Source: Petrolisthes cinctipes
Lineage: Eukaryota; Arthropoda; Malacostraca; Decapoda; Porcellanidae
Assembly (NCBI GenBank): GCA_033782935.1
Contig: JAWQEG010003739.1
Coordinates: 1-64,000, forward strand
Reading direction: 5' to 3'
Length of the DNA: 64,000 nt
Shown here piece after piece: positions 12,438 to 27,458 of this stretch (the first letter of the stretch is position 1; each line of letters begins with the position of its first letter). The position numbers and the translations under genes are program-made. Below the pieces are notes generated by a model that saw nothing but the letters and a program-made list of their open reading frames with translations, had not been told where the DNA came from and searched no databases.

Positions 12438-13016
12438 GTGCGCGTGTTTGTGAGCATGATGTCTGGGCGCATGAACGTGTCGTATATGTATCTGTGTATG
12501 CATGCGTGTATGTATGTATGTATGACCAGGAGACACATATCAGCATGGGAGTGTACTGTACATTTTGCCTCTCTAGCCGCGGTACCCCTCGTTCTTTTCC
12601 CACAAATCCGAGGCTCACATTAGCTGCTGCCACCTAAAGTTATTATAGTATTGTGGCATTTTTCGTCCCCGGGAATTTTTACAGACCACCAAACGGCTCT
12701 CCAGAGGGTCTTAGTCGAAAATATATATCCTTATAGACGAGGGGCATTTATCATGAGGAACTGTCTGATAGCAATTTACTTACACAGAGTGGTTATGTTT
12801 CTTTAGAGGCAAGGCACCAGAGGCGGCTTTTCTGCAAGTATTCATAAAACATTGGAAGCTTCTATGATCAACAGAGGTTTAAATAACTATACTGGCAACC
12901 GTAATAAAAATAGTGAAATCTGGTCCAAGGTTTGGCAACGCACCCACCACCACCACCATGCACATCATTACCAGTAAAATGTATGATGGGTCGCACATTC
13001 TTCTTGCCTAGGGCCG

Positions 13017-13018
<2 letters not shown>
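12438..13018. other. Unique sequence
   Basis: Begins with a short TGTATGTATG run (about 12484-12523) and then ordinary DNA. No gene is supported. Confidence 0.5.

Positions 13019-13098
<80 letters not shown>
13019..13098. repeat. (TG)n microsatellite
   Basis: Pure GT array of 80 bases. Confidence 0.97.
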
Positions 13099-14834
<1,736 letters not shown>

Positions 14835-14984
14835 CCAGAATTCACAATTCATATTCAGAAAATTACACGCCTGCATTCATTCATAAACATATATGTTCAG
14901 GCAGAGTCCAGGTGCATTCCCTAGCTTAAATTAGTATGCATTCACCTACACTCCATCACGTCCCGTACCAACACATTCCATCTT

Positions 14985-15134
14985 TTAAGGAACCCTGTGA
15001 TGATGTATAAGACTTTGTGGCTTCTGATTCCTCCTGACTATGGTACGAAACAGGCTCCTTTAATGTAAGTGGTGTTTCGTGGCAATGTTTAAAGGATTCG
15101 CTAACCTTCAATTTTCTGACTACATCAGGGGGGC
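14985..15134 (+). mobile_element. Family A TTAA element
   Basis: The left end is TTAAGGAACCCTGTGATG. The core reads GGCTTCTGATTCCTCCTGAC then TATGGTACGAAACAG, and the complementary core is GTTTCGTGGCAATGTTTAAAGG. The right end is TTTTCTGACTACATCAGGGG. The copy is near-palindromic with no coding capacity. The right terminus is decayed, so no second TTAA is seen. Confidence 0.8.
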
Positions 15135-16826
15135 ACTACATCACACATATAGTACAAGCACATATATATGTATACCTGTATATACTGAAGGACTGATTGT
15201 GGTATTGGGATTAACTGGAGAGATGAAAATTAACTACAACTGTGATAAGGACAAGATCATTTTGAAGTAAAGAAAATATTATTATTCTGGTAACGCTAAT
15301 GTTGTCAGTGAAATTGTACGCTTGTCGTTACTTCCGGCTATTCCAAGAATCAGAAGACCTCAGGTTAGGTCGTTTGTAAAGTTTTCCAGTTATGAGGATT
15401 CAGTAGACTTAGCACTTGAAATAGATAACAGGAAAAGATATAGTATGAAGTGACATTACTTAAAGTGAGAAGGATGACCTGGGAATCATTGTTGATATGA
15501 GAAATACAAAAAGAAATATATACACAAAAAAGAACTTTGAAATTTCTACGAATCTCTTTTACTTAATATCTCCTTGGTGTAATTTTACTTCAATTTAAAG
15601 ATAATAAAAATCATACAGTTTTTTGTAAAAACGTTTTCTGGCATTGACCTTTTACCTGATCTTTTACACCAAGAAATACGAAAGAGAAACAGAGACAGAC
15701 AAGCAGACAGTAAGATAAATATACAGGAAGCATCATAGACTAAGAAACACACAGATAGACAGACAGAGAAGGAAGACAGACGGGACAGAAAGACATACGG
15801 AGACAGACAAGAGAGACTATAACACGGTATGGGCCCTTGGTTGGCGGACACAAAGAGACAGGACAGAAAATAAATAAACTAATGAGAGTAGAGGAGTAAG
15901 TAAGGTATGAATGACAGGAAGGGGAGAGAAGACGTGAAGCAGGAGGACTGTGTAGTACAGATAAAGGGTGAGGTAGGAAAGGGGGACTGTGACGGCAGAG
16001 TGGGGAGATCAAATGATTTAGTGTGGATTTTGCTTTGCGTTCTGTTGAGGATGGACATAGAGAGCAACGGGAATAATCTTACGAACACCATCGACTGGGT
16101 GATACTGAGCAGACTGATGCATTTAAAGAGATGGAGTGAAACATATTTAGTTGGTGTAGATATCAAGGAAAAAGTGACTATATATGTCTCAAGAACACTT
16201 TAGCTCGGACTGAAAAAATTGCGTGGCGCAGTATGCAACAATCATAAAAAATAATTTGGTAACAGTTAGAAGACAGAGGAAGATAATGCGTTATGTCCCG
16301 TGTATTATCCTTTCCAATTGTTGTAAATATACATTTAGAAATATACTCACATTATATTGTGCACATTTCCTCTATTATGCATTCAGTAAATTATTATATA
16401 CAGTTCTTCCCTCCGACTTACAAAACAGTTATGGGTTAATCGAATATATATGTAGATCTCGTCAGCCTTTATTTATTATTATTTTTTTTGAGGGGGCGTG
16501 ATAAATGCTACTACTGTATGTCCTATATGTTGATTATTAAGGAATTTATAGAAGCAGCCTTGGTCTACATTCAGATGTGTAACTACGTGTTTGGGATGAC
16601 TACCATACTTTACGACAAAATACGTTAATGACCATAATGACCGAATAGATACATTGTGATGATAGGAAGGAAGGATAATAAAGGCGACATGCGGACTGAT
16701 AATGGTGGATAATATTAATGAGAAAGTTGGCTAAGGTGTAGTGAATGATGAGATGCTTGTGTTGGTGTCTCTCGGGAAACTTATTATAATGGTGGTAGTC
16801 TGAAGGATATATATATTATAGCCTTG

Positions 16827-16827
<1 letters not shown>
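15135..16827. other. Unique AT-rich DNA with an A/G-rich patch
   Basis: An A/G/C-rich ACAGACAG-like patch lies at 15680-15860 (decayed tetranucleotide). The rest is unique. Overlapping frames of 88-98 codons on both strands at 15585-16203 show no family motif. Confidence 0.5.
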
Positions 16828-17096
<269 letters not shown>

Positions 17097-17312
17097 TTTC
17101 CGTTCAGATTCGCGGGTGTTCTCTCAACCTCTGGAAACAGGTTGGAAGACGGATGAAGGTTAGATAGAGCAGCCAACGGAGAGAGAAAAAAAATGAACTG
17201 AATTAAGGATGAAAGAAGAGCGCCCTAATCCAAGAAGACCCAGTATAGGACAAGGGAGGAGAAAGTGATAGAGAGGACAACAGGCACGAAGCAAGTAGAG
17301 GGGAAAAAAAGA

Positions 17313-17531
17313 AAAGGACAGTAGATGTATTGAAAGGGAATGAATGAGTGACTCGATTCAGAAGGAGGGCCCGAACTGCCTACAATACGGGAGAGGAAAA
17401 CAAGATAGCCTATAGTGGTATAAAAGACAGTATATGTATTGAAAGGGAATGAATGAGTGACTCGATTTCGAAGGAGGGCCAGAACTGCCTAGGCACATTA
17501 AGGGAGAGGAAAATAAAATAGCCTATAGTGT
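17313..17531. repeat. Two-copy tandem duplication, 109-bp unit
   Basis: The segment starting GTAGATGTATTGAAAGGGAA at 17321 recurs at 17430 with a few substitutions and small indels. Shared internal blocks include GAATGAGTGACTCGATT, GGAGGGCC and ATAGCCTATAGTG. Copies look about 90% identical, so the duplication is fairly recent. Confidence 0.85.
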
Positions 17532-17740
17532 GATATTACCAACTTTAGCCTGTGTGCCTCCTTCATAATTCTTACGTACGGATGTTGAGTGAAGGGCGCG
17601 TCAGTCTGCCAGTGTTCAAGGGGAGATTTAAGCCCCACTGCTGCAGGGTGCCAGGCTTACTCGTAACTCAGGGGGCTAGCAACGTGAGACCCCTCGAGCC
17701 ATGCATAAAATATGTTATGGTGGTGACGACATGCTTAGGA

Positions 17741-17906
<166 letters not shown>

Positions 17907-17934
17907 GGTCTCGAGATCATTATTGCACCATGAT

Positions 17935-18182
17935 GAGGAGTGAGGTAAGGTATGTGAAGGGGTGGGGGTGAGGTAGATGTGAGGAGTGAAGGGAGGTGGA
18001 TGTGAGGGATGGGGTGAGGTAGGGGTGATGGGAGGTGGATGTGAGGGGTGATGGGAGGTAGGGGTGAAGGGAGGAGGATGAGGGGAGGTGGATGTGAGGG
18101 GTGAAGTAGGGGTGAGGGGTGGTGGATGTGAGGGGTGAGGAGAAAGACATGTGAAGGATGAGGAGAAGGTGTGTGAGGTGAA
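17935..18182. repeat. GGTGGATGTGAGG-type minisatellite
   Basis: Degenerate tandem array of about 19-27 base units such as GGGTGAAGGGAGGTGGATGT. C is nearly absent from the plus strand. The Pro/His/Ser-rich minus-strand frames are translations of it. Confidence 0.85.
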
Positions 18183-18955
18183 AGGAAGGTCTGCATGTGT
18201 GAGAGAAAAAAAATGGATATGATTCGTAAAGGAAGATGCATGATGTGAGAGAAAATAAATATATTGGATGGAAGCAAGGGGTGAAGAATAAGGGAAGGAT
18301 GTAAGTAAAAGGGGAGGAAAGAGGGAAGTATTATGAGAAATGTGTGAAGGTTAAGCACAGGACATAAACTTTAGTGAATGTTTTCTTATATTCTTACTGT
18401 ACCGGTGGAGCAGTCTCATTACGACCTGGGATTTAATGAAGGGAAATAACTCATGAGGTGAAAAGAGTTCTTGAGACCGCAAACCTCCGACAGAGAGAAC
18501 AATGAATCATTCTCTCACAAATTTCACCTTGATCCCCACCACTGTAAAGCAATGCCAAGAGTAAATGAATAAAATGAATGATTGGATGAATAAATTAGTT
18601 AATCCTGGATCAACATCTACATCTGGATTACTATCAAAATTTAATAACTTTCAAGTTTTGCGGCTCACCATTGCTAAATATTTAATAAAAATCCACACAT
18701 AACCTTTTGCTTAATCCTCACAACAAAAACCAGATAAACAAACAAACAAACAATCAAAAGCACATACAGAAGCACAACACAAAATAATCCTCCATGGCCG
18801 GTGACTGAAAAACAAAACGTATAGATGCATCTGTACTCGAGTGAAAAACAAAATTACAAAACAATTTATTGGTCTGTGATGGGAATGACAGATTGATATA
18901 AGAAAATGAAGATAGGTTGGCAATAATGAGAAAAAAAACAGATGTATTGGGACGA
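18183..18955. other. Unique sequence, nothing recognised
   Basis: A-rich unique DNA including a short AAAC run near 18736-18752. No gene is supported. Confidence 0.5.
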
Positions 18956-19110
18956 TTAAGTGACCCTGTGATGTAGTCAGAAAATTGAAGGTAAATGAGT
19001 CCTTCAATTATTGCCACAAAACACCACCTATATGGAAGGAGCTTGTTTCATGGTATAGACAGGAGGAATTAGAAGCCTCCAATTCCCATTCACGATCACA
19101 GGGTCCTTAA
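18956..19110 (-). mobile_element. Family A TTAA element, reverse orientation
   Basis: It begins TTAAGTGACCCTGTGATG and ends ATCACAGGGTCCTTAA, so both ends carry TTAA. The core contains TTGCCACAAAACACC and GGAGCTTGTTTCATGG, followed by GGAGGAATTAGAAGCCTCC. Size is 155 bases, with no frame of its own. Confidence 0.87.
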
Positions 19111-19578
19111 GGGAAGTAGGGAAAGAACACTGAATGACAATACAGGGATTGTAAAATGAAGGAAAACCGATAGGATGGTCTGGAGGAAAGAAAAGGTTAC
19201 ACATAGAGATAGAATCGCAAAGAAACAAAACAGAAGACAGATTAATAGACAGATCAAGGATATCAAAGTAGAAAGAGGTGGACACATAGACACAAAAACA
19301 GAGAAATACAGTGTAAAGAAAGAATTAATATTAATAAGAAACTGAGAGAGGATGTGAGAAGAGAAGGATAATAAACCAAGAGAAAAGGAAACATAATTTA
19401 CTTAAACAGACATACATAGTCAGAGTTAAAAAGAAAAAGGAGAGAGAGGCGTTGGAAGGAGAAAAGGATGACACACCAAAGGAGAAGGAAACATAATTTA
19501 CTCACCGCCAGCTGCATGTTTACACCTTTAGCTCAACAAGTTAATTATTACTCTGACGGCCCTTTATCTCTTTCTAGC
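19111..19578. other. Purine-biased unique sequence
   Basis: An A/G-rich stretch contains a repeated phrase (AAGGAAACATAATTTACT at about 19386 and 19485). Nothing else is recognised. Confidence 0.5.
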
Positions 19579-19733
19579 TTAAGGACCCTGTGATCGTGTA
19601 TGGTAATTGGAGGCTTCTGATTCCCCCTGACCATGCCACGAAACAAACTCCTTCCATATAGTTAGTGTTTCGTGCCAATATTTGAAGGACTCATATATAT
19701 CCAATTTTCTGACTACATCACAGGGTCCTTTAA
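19579..19733 (+). mobile_element. Family A TTAA element abutting a family C element
   Basis: It runs from TTAAGGACCCTGTGATCG to ATCACAGGGTCCTTTAA. The core reads GAGGCTTCTGATTCCCCCTG, then CATGCCACGAAACAA, then GTTTCGTGCCAATATTTGAA. The terminal TTAA at 19730-19733 is also the first TTAA of the next element, so the two elements share one target site. Confidence 0.9.
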
Positions 19734-19890
19734 GGTGGTAATTCTTTTTTGGTACATTGAAGTGTCTTGATTCCTCCAAAGTATGCTAGGAAACAGGACC
19801 AGAAGAGTAAAAATAATAGTGTTCTGTTGCTTGGAATTGTTTGGAGGATTCAGTTGCTCCAGATTTACCAACACAGAACTTCCCCCTTAA
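19730..19890 (-). mobile_element. Family C TTAA element, reverse orientation
   Basis: Starts TTAAGGTGGTAATTCTTTTT and ends ACTTCCCCCTTAA. The left arm is TTGATTCCTCCAAAGTATGC then TAGGAAACAGGACCAGA. The right arm is TTTGGAGGATTCAGTTGCTC then CAGATTTACCAACAC. Both TTAA ends are intact. Confidence 0.9.
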
Positions 19891-21559
19891 GCACCCAGCG
19901 TAGTCCGGGATAAGTAAAATGAGAGGACAATGTGTCACTGTCTTCAATTATTAGTGGATATATTTTGGTGCCTCTGTATTTGCTTTCCCCGGCCATTGAC
20001 TTGTGACCTTAGTGAGTGTCCCCATTACCTCCCGATCTGCCAAACCCTGACGTTCAACCTGCCAACCCCTCACTCCACAATCTACCAGTCCTTTATTCTT
20101 AACCTGCTTATTTTTTCTTTACCCCCTTCCAACCTGTCAACCATGCACTTGTCCCCCCAACCTGCCAACTCCTGACCCTTATTCTGCCAACACCTTACCC
20201 CCCAACCAGCCATTCAACTGACATCAGGACATTCAGCGGATTTCTTGCCTTCACTCATCGCCTTCCTTAATATAGAAAAAGAAAATAAACTTGCAGCTAG
20301 CATGCCTAAAACACATCAGGAGCTATTAATACAGGGTTCACCAGTTGTGTAAAGGATGGATGACATGTGCTGGCAAAAGATTAACCTAGATGTAAGTGTG
20401 TCACAGAGATAACTGGGCAAATTTATAGCTTATGATAATATTTGTCTTTAAAAGCTCCAGAGAACGGAATCCTTAATCACTATATAATGTTCCTATAAAT
20501 ATGACACTTGACACGAAACAGCGCGTGTATATTTTCATAAGGACATTACCATCTTCCTTATCATCATCATCTTTACACCTATATTTCTGTTGTTATAAAT
20601 GTTGGGAGGGTAAAAATGAATGAATTAGTAGACCTACTGATCTTAATTTCAAACAGTTCTCTTGCGCATGGGACAAGGATCGTGAATTTAACTTTGTACA
20701 AGGTTTGGGCTATAAACAAACAACAAACATACGAATACAACTAAAAACACGGCATGATCCACCATTTCATGCTACGGGACCACATGGCATATGATCCCCT
20801 CATATTATTTACATATCTGTGAAGCATGCATGTGGCTGTGAGTGAATAGACACTTGAGCACCAATGTTTTGTGTTACGGTAATATTATTATGTGTGAACT
20901 TGATGGGTGCTTTGTGTGTGTAAGGTTTTTTACATTTGTTTAAGTAATTATAGTGTTGTTAGTATATAATTATAATTTTCATCCACTGTATACATTTTAC
21001 TTAAAAGCCCAATTAGGAATCTTTGACTTTTGAAGAATAATGATTTGTCAATATGAATAAGAAACGTGTAATACCGTCGTCTGAATAAATTTGAACACAT
21101 TACCTGACTCGAGAAATACACTACAGTAACACACTACACGAATATCCCTATGGTCCTTCAGAACTTACACCTCGAAGAGATACAATGATCCCGTTTGCTT
21201 GTACGAACATAAAGGTAATCATTATGCATATGTTGTTCGAAGCACATGCGAAAAAAACAGTGTAGTATAGTATTGATGTAAAGCTAAACCAGAACTTGTG
21301 TTGTTTTTAAGTCAGTATCTTCTATAGTTCTCGATGACAGTATTATCCACATAGGACTCGAAATAATTGTATTGCCGTGCTGCACAGACAACAAGGAAGG
21401 AGTGAAGTAGTACAGTACATGACAACAAAGTATCAGGCCAACTTTTGTTATGGCAAGGGAGGGGAAAATATTGGGAGATTTCTGAGAGTGGTTGAACGTC
21501 ATTTTGTCCCTGGCCACCGATACCTTCACTAAGCCAATCGCTGATAGTTGTGATGGAAG
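19891..21559. other. Unique DNA with a CCAACCTGCC-rich patch
   Basis: 20000-20220 is C-rich with recurring CCAACCTGCCAAC phrases (a weak degenerate repeat). 20230-21559 is AT-rich unique sequence. No gene is supported. Confidence 0.5.
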
Positions 21560-22080
21560 TGTGGAGAGGGAAGGCAGGCTAAAGGTGTGGAAAGGACAGA
21601 CAGGAGGAATGGGAGAGAAGGAGGAAGCGTGGATAGGGAAGGATATGAAGGTGTGGAAAGGACAGACGGGAGAGATGGGAGAGGTGAGAATGGAGAGGAA
21701 GGAGAAGAAATAGGGGACAGGCGAATGATTGAGAGGAGGGATGGGAAAGGCGAAAAGAGAGCAGACGCAGGGGGAAGGGAAGGAAGAAGAGGCGAAAGGA
21801 CTGAGGTGAGGGTTGGGATATATGAGACGGGAACGGAGGGTGGAAGAGAAAGAGTCGAGTGGCAAGAGGATTGAAAGGAGGAGTGGGAAAAGAGGATGTA
21901 GGAGGAGGCAGAGACGAGAGAACTGAAGGGAGGTTTGGGAAAGGTGAGAGAGGGAGCAGAGAAGGAAGAGGGATGAATAAATGACTGAGAGAGAGGAGAG
22001 GTGAACAGAGGGGAGGCTTGAGAAGGGTGAGGAGAGAATGAGAAACGGATGGTGGATAAAATATTGATAGACAGTGAAAA
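21560..22080. repeat. Purine-rich GGAGAGAA/GGACAGAC tract
   Basis: About 500 bases of strongly purine-biased plus strand with loose repeats such as GTGTGGAAAGGACAGAC (about 21585 and 21651) and GGAGAGGTGAGA. Frames on both strands reflect this bias. Confidence 0.75.
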
Positions 22081-22234
22081 GGTTGGGTTCGTTCGAGGAA
22101 GAAAAATTATAATTATATATAAGAAAGAAAAACAGTTGAAGAAAGGGGATAAAATAATTAAGATAAAATTCCTAATGAAATATTAGATGGAGAACCAAAA
22201 AACCAGAGAAGACGAGCTCAGAAAGGCCCAACAC

Positions 22235-22412
22235 TTAAATGAAGATTCTGTTGTTGGTGAATTGGAAGGTCTTTGAATCATCCTAGCTAACTATGCCAGA
22301 AAACAGACGTCCTCAATGGTACTGTACTAACAGGGGAGATATCTGTTTGGTTGGCATAGTGTGGAGGAATCACAGACCTTCCAATTCACCAACAAGAGAA
22401 TCTCCTCATTAT
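22235..22412. mobile_element. Family B TTAA element
   Basis: The left arm has GATTCTGTTGTTGGTGAATT then GGAAGGTCTTTGAATCATCC, followed by TATGCCAGAAAACAGA. The right arm has TCTGTTTGGTTGGCATAG, GGAGGAATCACAGACCTTCC, then AATTCACCAACAAGAG and AATCTCCTC. It starts at TTAA (22235-22238). The right TTAA has decayed to CATT. Confidence 0.85.
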
Positions 22413-22655
22413 TGGAATATTTTTTACTTTTTATGCTTACTGTATGTAGTGTGGCTTTAACCTTGAGACGAAGTATAATGAAAGGTGATATAAATGGGTA
22501 TCCTTAGGGGGAATATCAGCTGACAGCGTTTATTAAAGTTATCTCAAAAACTGTCAGTATGAGAACCAGTAAAAAATCAATCCACGGGAAAATTAAGGTA
22601 GAGAGGATTAAATGACCATAACACTGTGTAATTAAGACCAGCGCAGGAGAGAGAC

Positions 22656-22875
22656 GAGGAGGAGGAGGAGGAGGAGGAGGAGGAGGAGGAGGAGGAGAAG
22701 GAGAATGAGGAGGAGGAGGAAGAGGAGAATGAGGAGGAGAATGAGGAGGAGGAGGAGGAGGAGGAAGAGGAGAAGGAGGAGGAGGAGGAGGAGGAGGAGA
22801 AGAAGAAGGAGAAGGAGAATGAGAAGGAGAATTAGGAGGAGGAGGAAGAGGAGGAGGAGGAGGAGGAGGAGGAGG
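22656..22875. repeat. (GAG)n trinucleotide array
   Basis: About 220 bases of GAG/GAA triplets with a few AAT interruptions. The Arg-rich frame is a translation of the repeat. Confidence 0.95.
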
Positions 22876-23605
22876 TGTGCAGGGGAAGAAGAAAACTGTT
22901 TAAAGTGTCTATTAAATTAAAAGGATTAATATAACAAGATACGAGCCATATGAAACTGCACATAAAGGAAGATGATGGAGAGGATGAGGAAATATTGGCG
23001 GAAAGGAGGGAAATATGGCAAGGGAATGACGAAAACTGAAACGAAAAAAGAAGAGCTTATATGTAGGGAGAGGGAACAAATTAGCCCTGGCCTCTCACGC
23101 ATGCACGGATGGAAGGACGCACTTGTGAGTTATACCATGCAACACTCCGAGGCGCCAGTGGGGTTTTCCTCAGCCTAACAAAATAGTCTGGGGTGTCTCT
23201 GGATGCAAAGTAAAATAAAAAGAAAGGATAAGGTTTGATCAGGATATTGTTTAATTAAAGCTTGTTTTTTTAGTTTTCTTTTTTATTATTATTTTGTGTG
23301 GTATCCCGGTAATAAAATATTTCTGGAGCAAATGGAGAAACTTATTATAGACTAAATAGTACAATTGAACAGTACAATACTGGAACGTAGGATTGGTATA
23401 TGGAAGATGGGAAGCTGTATATGAGAAGAGGGTCAATCAAAATTTTAATGGAGATGGAATATCAATCAGAAGAACGAGGGAAAGCTGATATTGGGAGAAG
23501 GGAAGGGAAAGCGGCCATACTAGACAGGGAGAGGTAACAAAGCGAGATAAATATAAAAACTGGGAAAGCAGTAATCTGTAAAGTCTTCCTATGGGAAATA
23601 AAGTT
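22876..23605. other. Unique purine-biased sequence
   Basis: No gene, splice-flanked frame or element recognised. Confidence 0.5.
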
Positions 23606-23772
23606 TTAATGGAGACCGTGTTGTAGTCAGAAAATTGGAGTTAAATGAGTCCTTCAAATATTATCACGAAACACCACCTATAAGGAAGGAGCTCGTTTCG
23701 TGGCATAGTCAGGAGGAATCAGAAGCCTCCAATTTTCATACACGATCACAGGGTCCTTAATTAATGGAGACC
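23606..23772 (-). mobile_element. Family A TTAA element with an altered left end and 12-bp direct repeat
   Basis: The right side is canonical: GGAGGAATCAGAAGCCTCC, then CACGATCACAGGGTCCTTAA. The left side keeps TGTAGTCAGAAAATTGGAG, but the expected TTAAGGACCCTGTGA is replaced by TTAATGGAGACCGTGT. The same 12 bases TTAATGGAGACC recur immediately after the right TTAA (23761-23772). The inner core (ATCACGAAACACC / GGAGCTCGTTTCGTGGCAT) is intact. Confidence 0.83.
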
Positions 23773-24360
<588 letters not shown>

Positions 24361-24906
24361 GGCTATAGTGAATCAGTAAGAGGCAGGGTGGAGTTATTGA
24401 GACGAATGGCCTTTGACTCCTCCCTGTATATAATAAATGTCTGTGAATATATATACATCTTCAACATTCCAGAGTACAAAGCCGCTCTTACTAACACTAT
24501 ATATACAACTTCAATGTTAGTGCTACTGATATCTTGCTCGTAAAACATTTGCCGATACAAGACTCACCTCGCTTTGTGATTCGCCTGATAATTTGTTGCT
24601 AAAAATAAAAAAGTATCAATTATTATAATATATGTTAACTTGTAAGAATCACTGGTCATTCTAGCATTATGGTTAAATCTATATATAAGCACAAGAGGAT
24701 TTGCGAAAACAAAAAACAGTTATTCTATCTTTTAATTAAAACTAGTGGGTAACATACCGTTTTCTTGTTACACGTTAAGCAATGAGGCGTCACCTAAATC
24801 ATTTAATTATTTTATTATAATTTATAGACGACTGTGGCCTGTTGGTCTGATTAATTAAAACCTTGACAATTATAGAACACAGAGGGGACAATGTTCGTGG
24901 TGGAAT
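24361..24906. other. Unique AT-rich sequence
   Basis: Nothing recognised. Confidence 0.5.
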
Positions 24907-25067
24907 TTAAGAAGATAATTCAGTATTGGTAAATCGGGAGCAACTGATTCCTCAAAACTACTCCAGTTAATAGCCCATAATTATTTTTGTCCATATGATC
25001 TTGTTGGATGACATACTTTGGAGAAATCACGACGCTCCAATGTGCCAAAAGTATGTTATACCCTTAA
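24907..25067 (+). mobile_element. Family C TTAA element
   Basis: TTAAGAAGATAATTCAGTAT then TGGTAAATCGGGAGCAACTG begins the left arm, followed by ATTCCTCAAAACTACTCCAG. The right arm is TACTTTGGAGAAATCACGAC then GCTCCAATGTGCCAAAAG, ending in CCCTTAA. TTAA is present at both ends. It is more diverged than most copies. Confidence 0.83.
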
Positions 25068-25520
25068 AGCTGATATTGTGGCAAGAATCCTTATGCATGA
25101 CGTCACCTGATGATCTTAGGTGTTCTTAATACGATCCTAAATTTCAATAACTAATCGTTTCCACTATTAATGACATAAATTGCAATTATTTGCAGACATA
25201 CTAATGAACATAATATCAACCTGGTGTCGGGCAAAGTGCAGTTACGATTACAAATAATACATGCGCTTCAATTAACGTCGACACTTCATGAGAAAAAATA
25301 ACTATTATCATGGTTCACTGACATAGAACACAACACCTATGTCGATATTATTTACGTTTATTAGCGATCAAACAGAGCCAATTGCCCCATTGTCTATTCA
25401 AACGTACTACAAAACTAATATGTTAGTATGTAAGTAATCATGGGCGTTAATAATATTTAATGCACAGTACTGTTTGATTCAGAATTTTCCCATTTATTGG
25501 TAGACAGGGTTTTCGATGTT
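25068..25520. other. Unique AT-rich sequence
   Basis: Nothing recognised. Confidence 0.5.
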
Positions 25521-26074
<554 letters not shown>

Positions 26075-26186
26075 CAAGAGTGGTGTAGGGCGAATTGTCA
26101 TGTGGCTGCCATTCTCGTTGCGTCTCGTGGAACTGCAAATCAATATAATCGCATTATTTCATGTTGTTGGTGTGACGCCGGCGACA

Positions 26187-26269
26187 AATTGGGGAGGAGC
26201 GTGACTTGGGGTGGAGAACGGCACGCAAGGGGGCGGGGTTATGGGGGTCACGCTCCCCTCCTCCCAATT
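26187..26269. other. Hairpin with GC box in its loop
   Basis: The left arm AATTGGGGAGGAGCGTGAC (26187-26205) is complementary to GTCACGCTCCCCTCCTCCC plus AATT (26247-26269), with a few extra C residues in the right arm. The loop of about 41 bases contains GGGGGCGGGG (26229-26238). It may be a small decayed palindrome or a GC-box region. There is no further evidence for either. Confidence 0.5.
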
Positions 26270-26788
26270 ATTCCTAAATCGGATTTTCACACTACCGAAT
26301 TTTCCCCAGTTATCTTTCAACCTAAGACTTTCTTCGTCCTCCAGTCTGTTTTCAGGGGGTTACTGAACACCTTCAGATCTTAAAAGAGCAAAGCTGACCA
26401 AAGAACGGACGATGAAGGACGGAAGACAAAAGAAATGTGGTGATTGTGTGATAGGCGCTTCATTATCATCCGTCGGTTTGCATTAAGGTTATGTTTTCAA
26501 TCATTGTTTTATTGGTGAATTCTATTTTGGGGGGTGGGGGGAGTTCGTAGTTATTCATGGGTATGAATGAGGGTGAAATAATGGTTTGTGACGCCCGTGG
26601 AGCCTATTTTTTCCCCGTTTACGAATGCATACACATGCGTTGAGTTCTCTTCTAAGGAAATGTAGTATGCCTATGAGACGAAATGTAACATGAGACGAAA
26701 GTAGTGGAAAATCAAATATACAAGAAAAGCCATAGGATGTGAAAAATTAGGTGAAGCATTTTGTTAATATCGTTTTCTTTATCTCCAG

Positions 26789-27458
26789 GTCAAGTTGGAA
26801 ATCCTGTATATGTGTACAGTACAATGACTACACCTTCACCTTCCCCTCCAGTGGCTAGATCAGCTGCCTGCGACCTGCCCCACCTTCAGCCACCAAGAGA
26901 TCCATGACTCCTTCACCTCAGCCTCCACGAACCACGCCGTTACGTGATGATAATTAGTATACGACCCCGCCTACTCAGCTGCACTTCATTCGCCATCTCA
27001 ACGACCAGGAGACGTGCCACAGAGAGATGTACTATAATCATGCCATCACTTCAGCCACCAGCACCGTCATTACAGCATGGAGTCTCAGTCATGAACATTA
27101 CTTTCCCTGTCTTGTTATTTCTGGGAAGTTTCTCCTTCATTTGGTTGTCCATTCTTGGGTTGTGAAGTATATTTAGATTTCTAGGAATATAAATTACTCT
27201 TGTCAACATTAGCTTCCTCTGCATGAAGCTATTTTGGTACATTACATTTTTAAGTTCTTTAGAAGTAGGCTGCTTTGAGCAATCCCAGTTTTGTAATTAA
27301 TTTTGTTAATTTTTTGTCAGAATTGCGCGTGGCTATGCCTTCTGGCGTTTTAATGTAATATCAGTGGCATGCATCGTGTTATATTTAACCTACAAATTTT
27401 CAGATTAATTCTATTTAAAGTATTATCAGCAAATGTATATTCTTCTCCCATCAATAAA
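26789..27458 (+). other. Possible terminal exon and 3' UTR (weak)
   Basis: A pyrimidine-rich stretch ending in TTTCTTTATCTCCAG (about 26777-26788) could be a splice acceptor. It is followed by GC-richer, codon-like sequence to about 27150 and an AATAAA at 27453-27458. Two unrelated frames are open in parts: one from 26958 contains HFIRHLNDQETCHREMYYNH and ends about 27170, another ends at TGA near 26910. No family is recognised and no donor is defined, so this is only a candidate. Confidence 0.2.
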
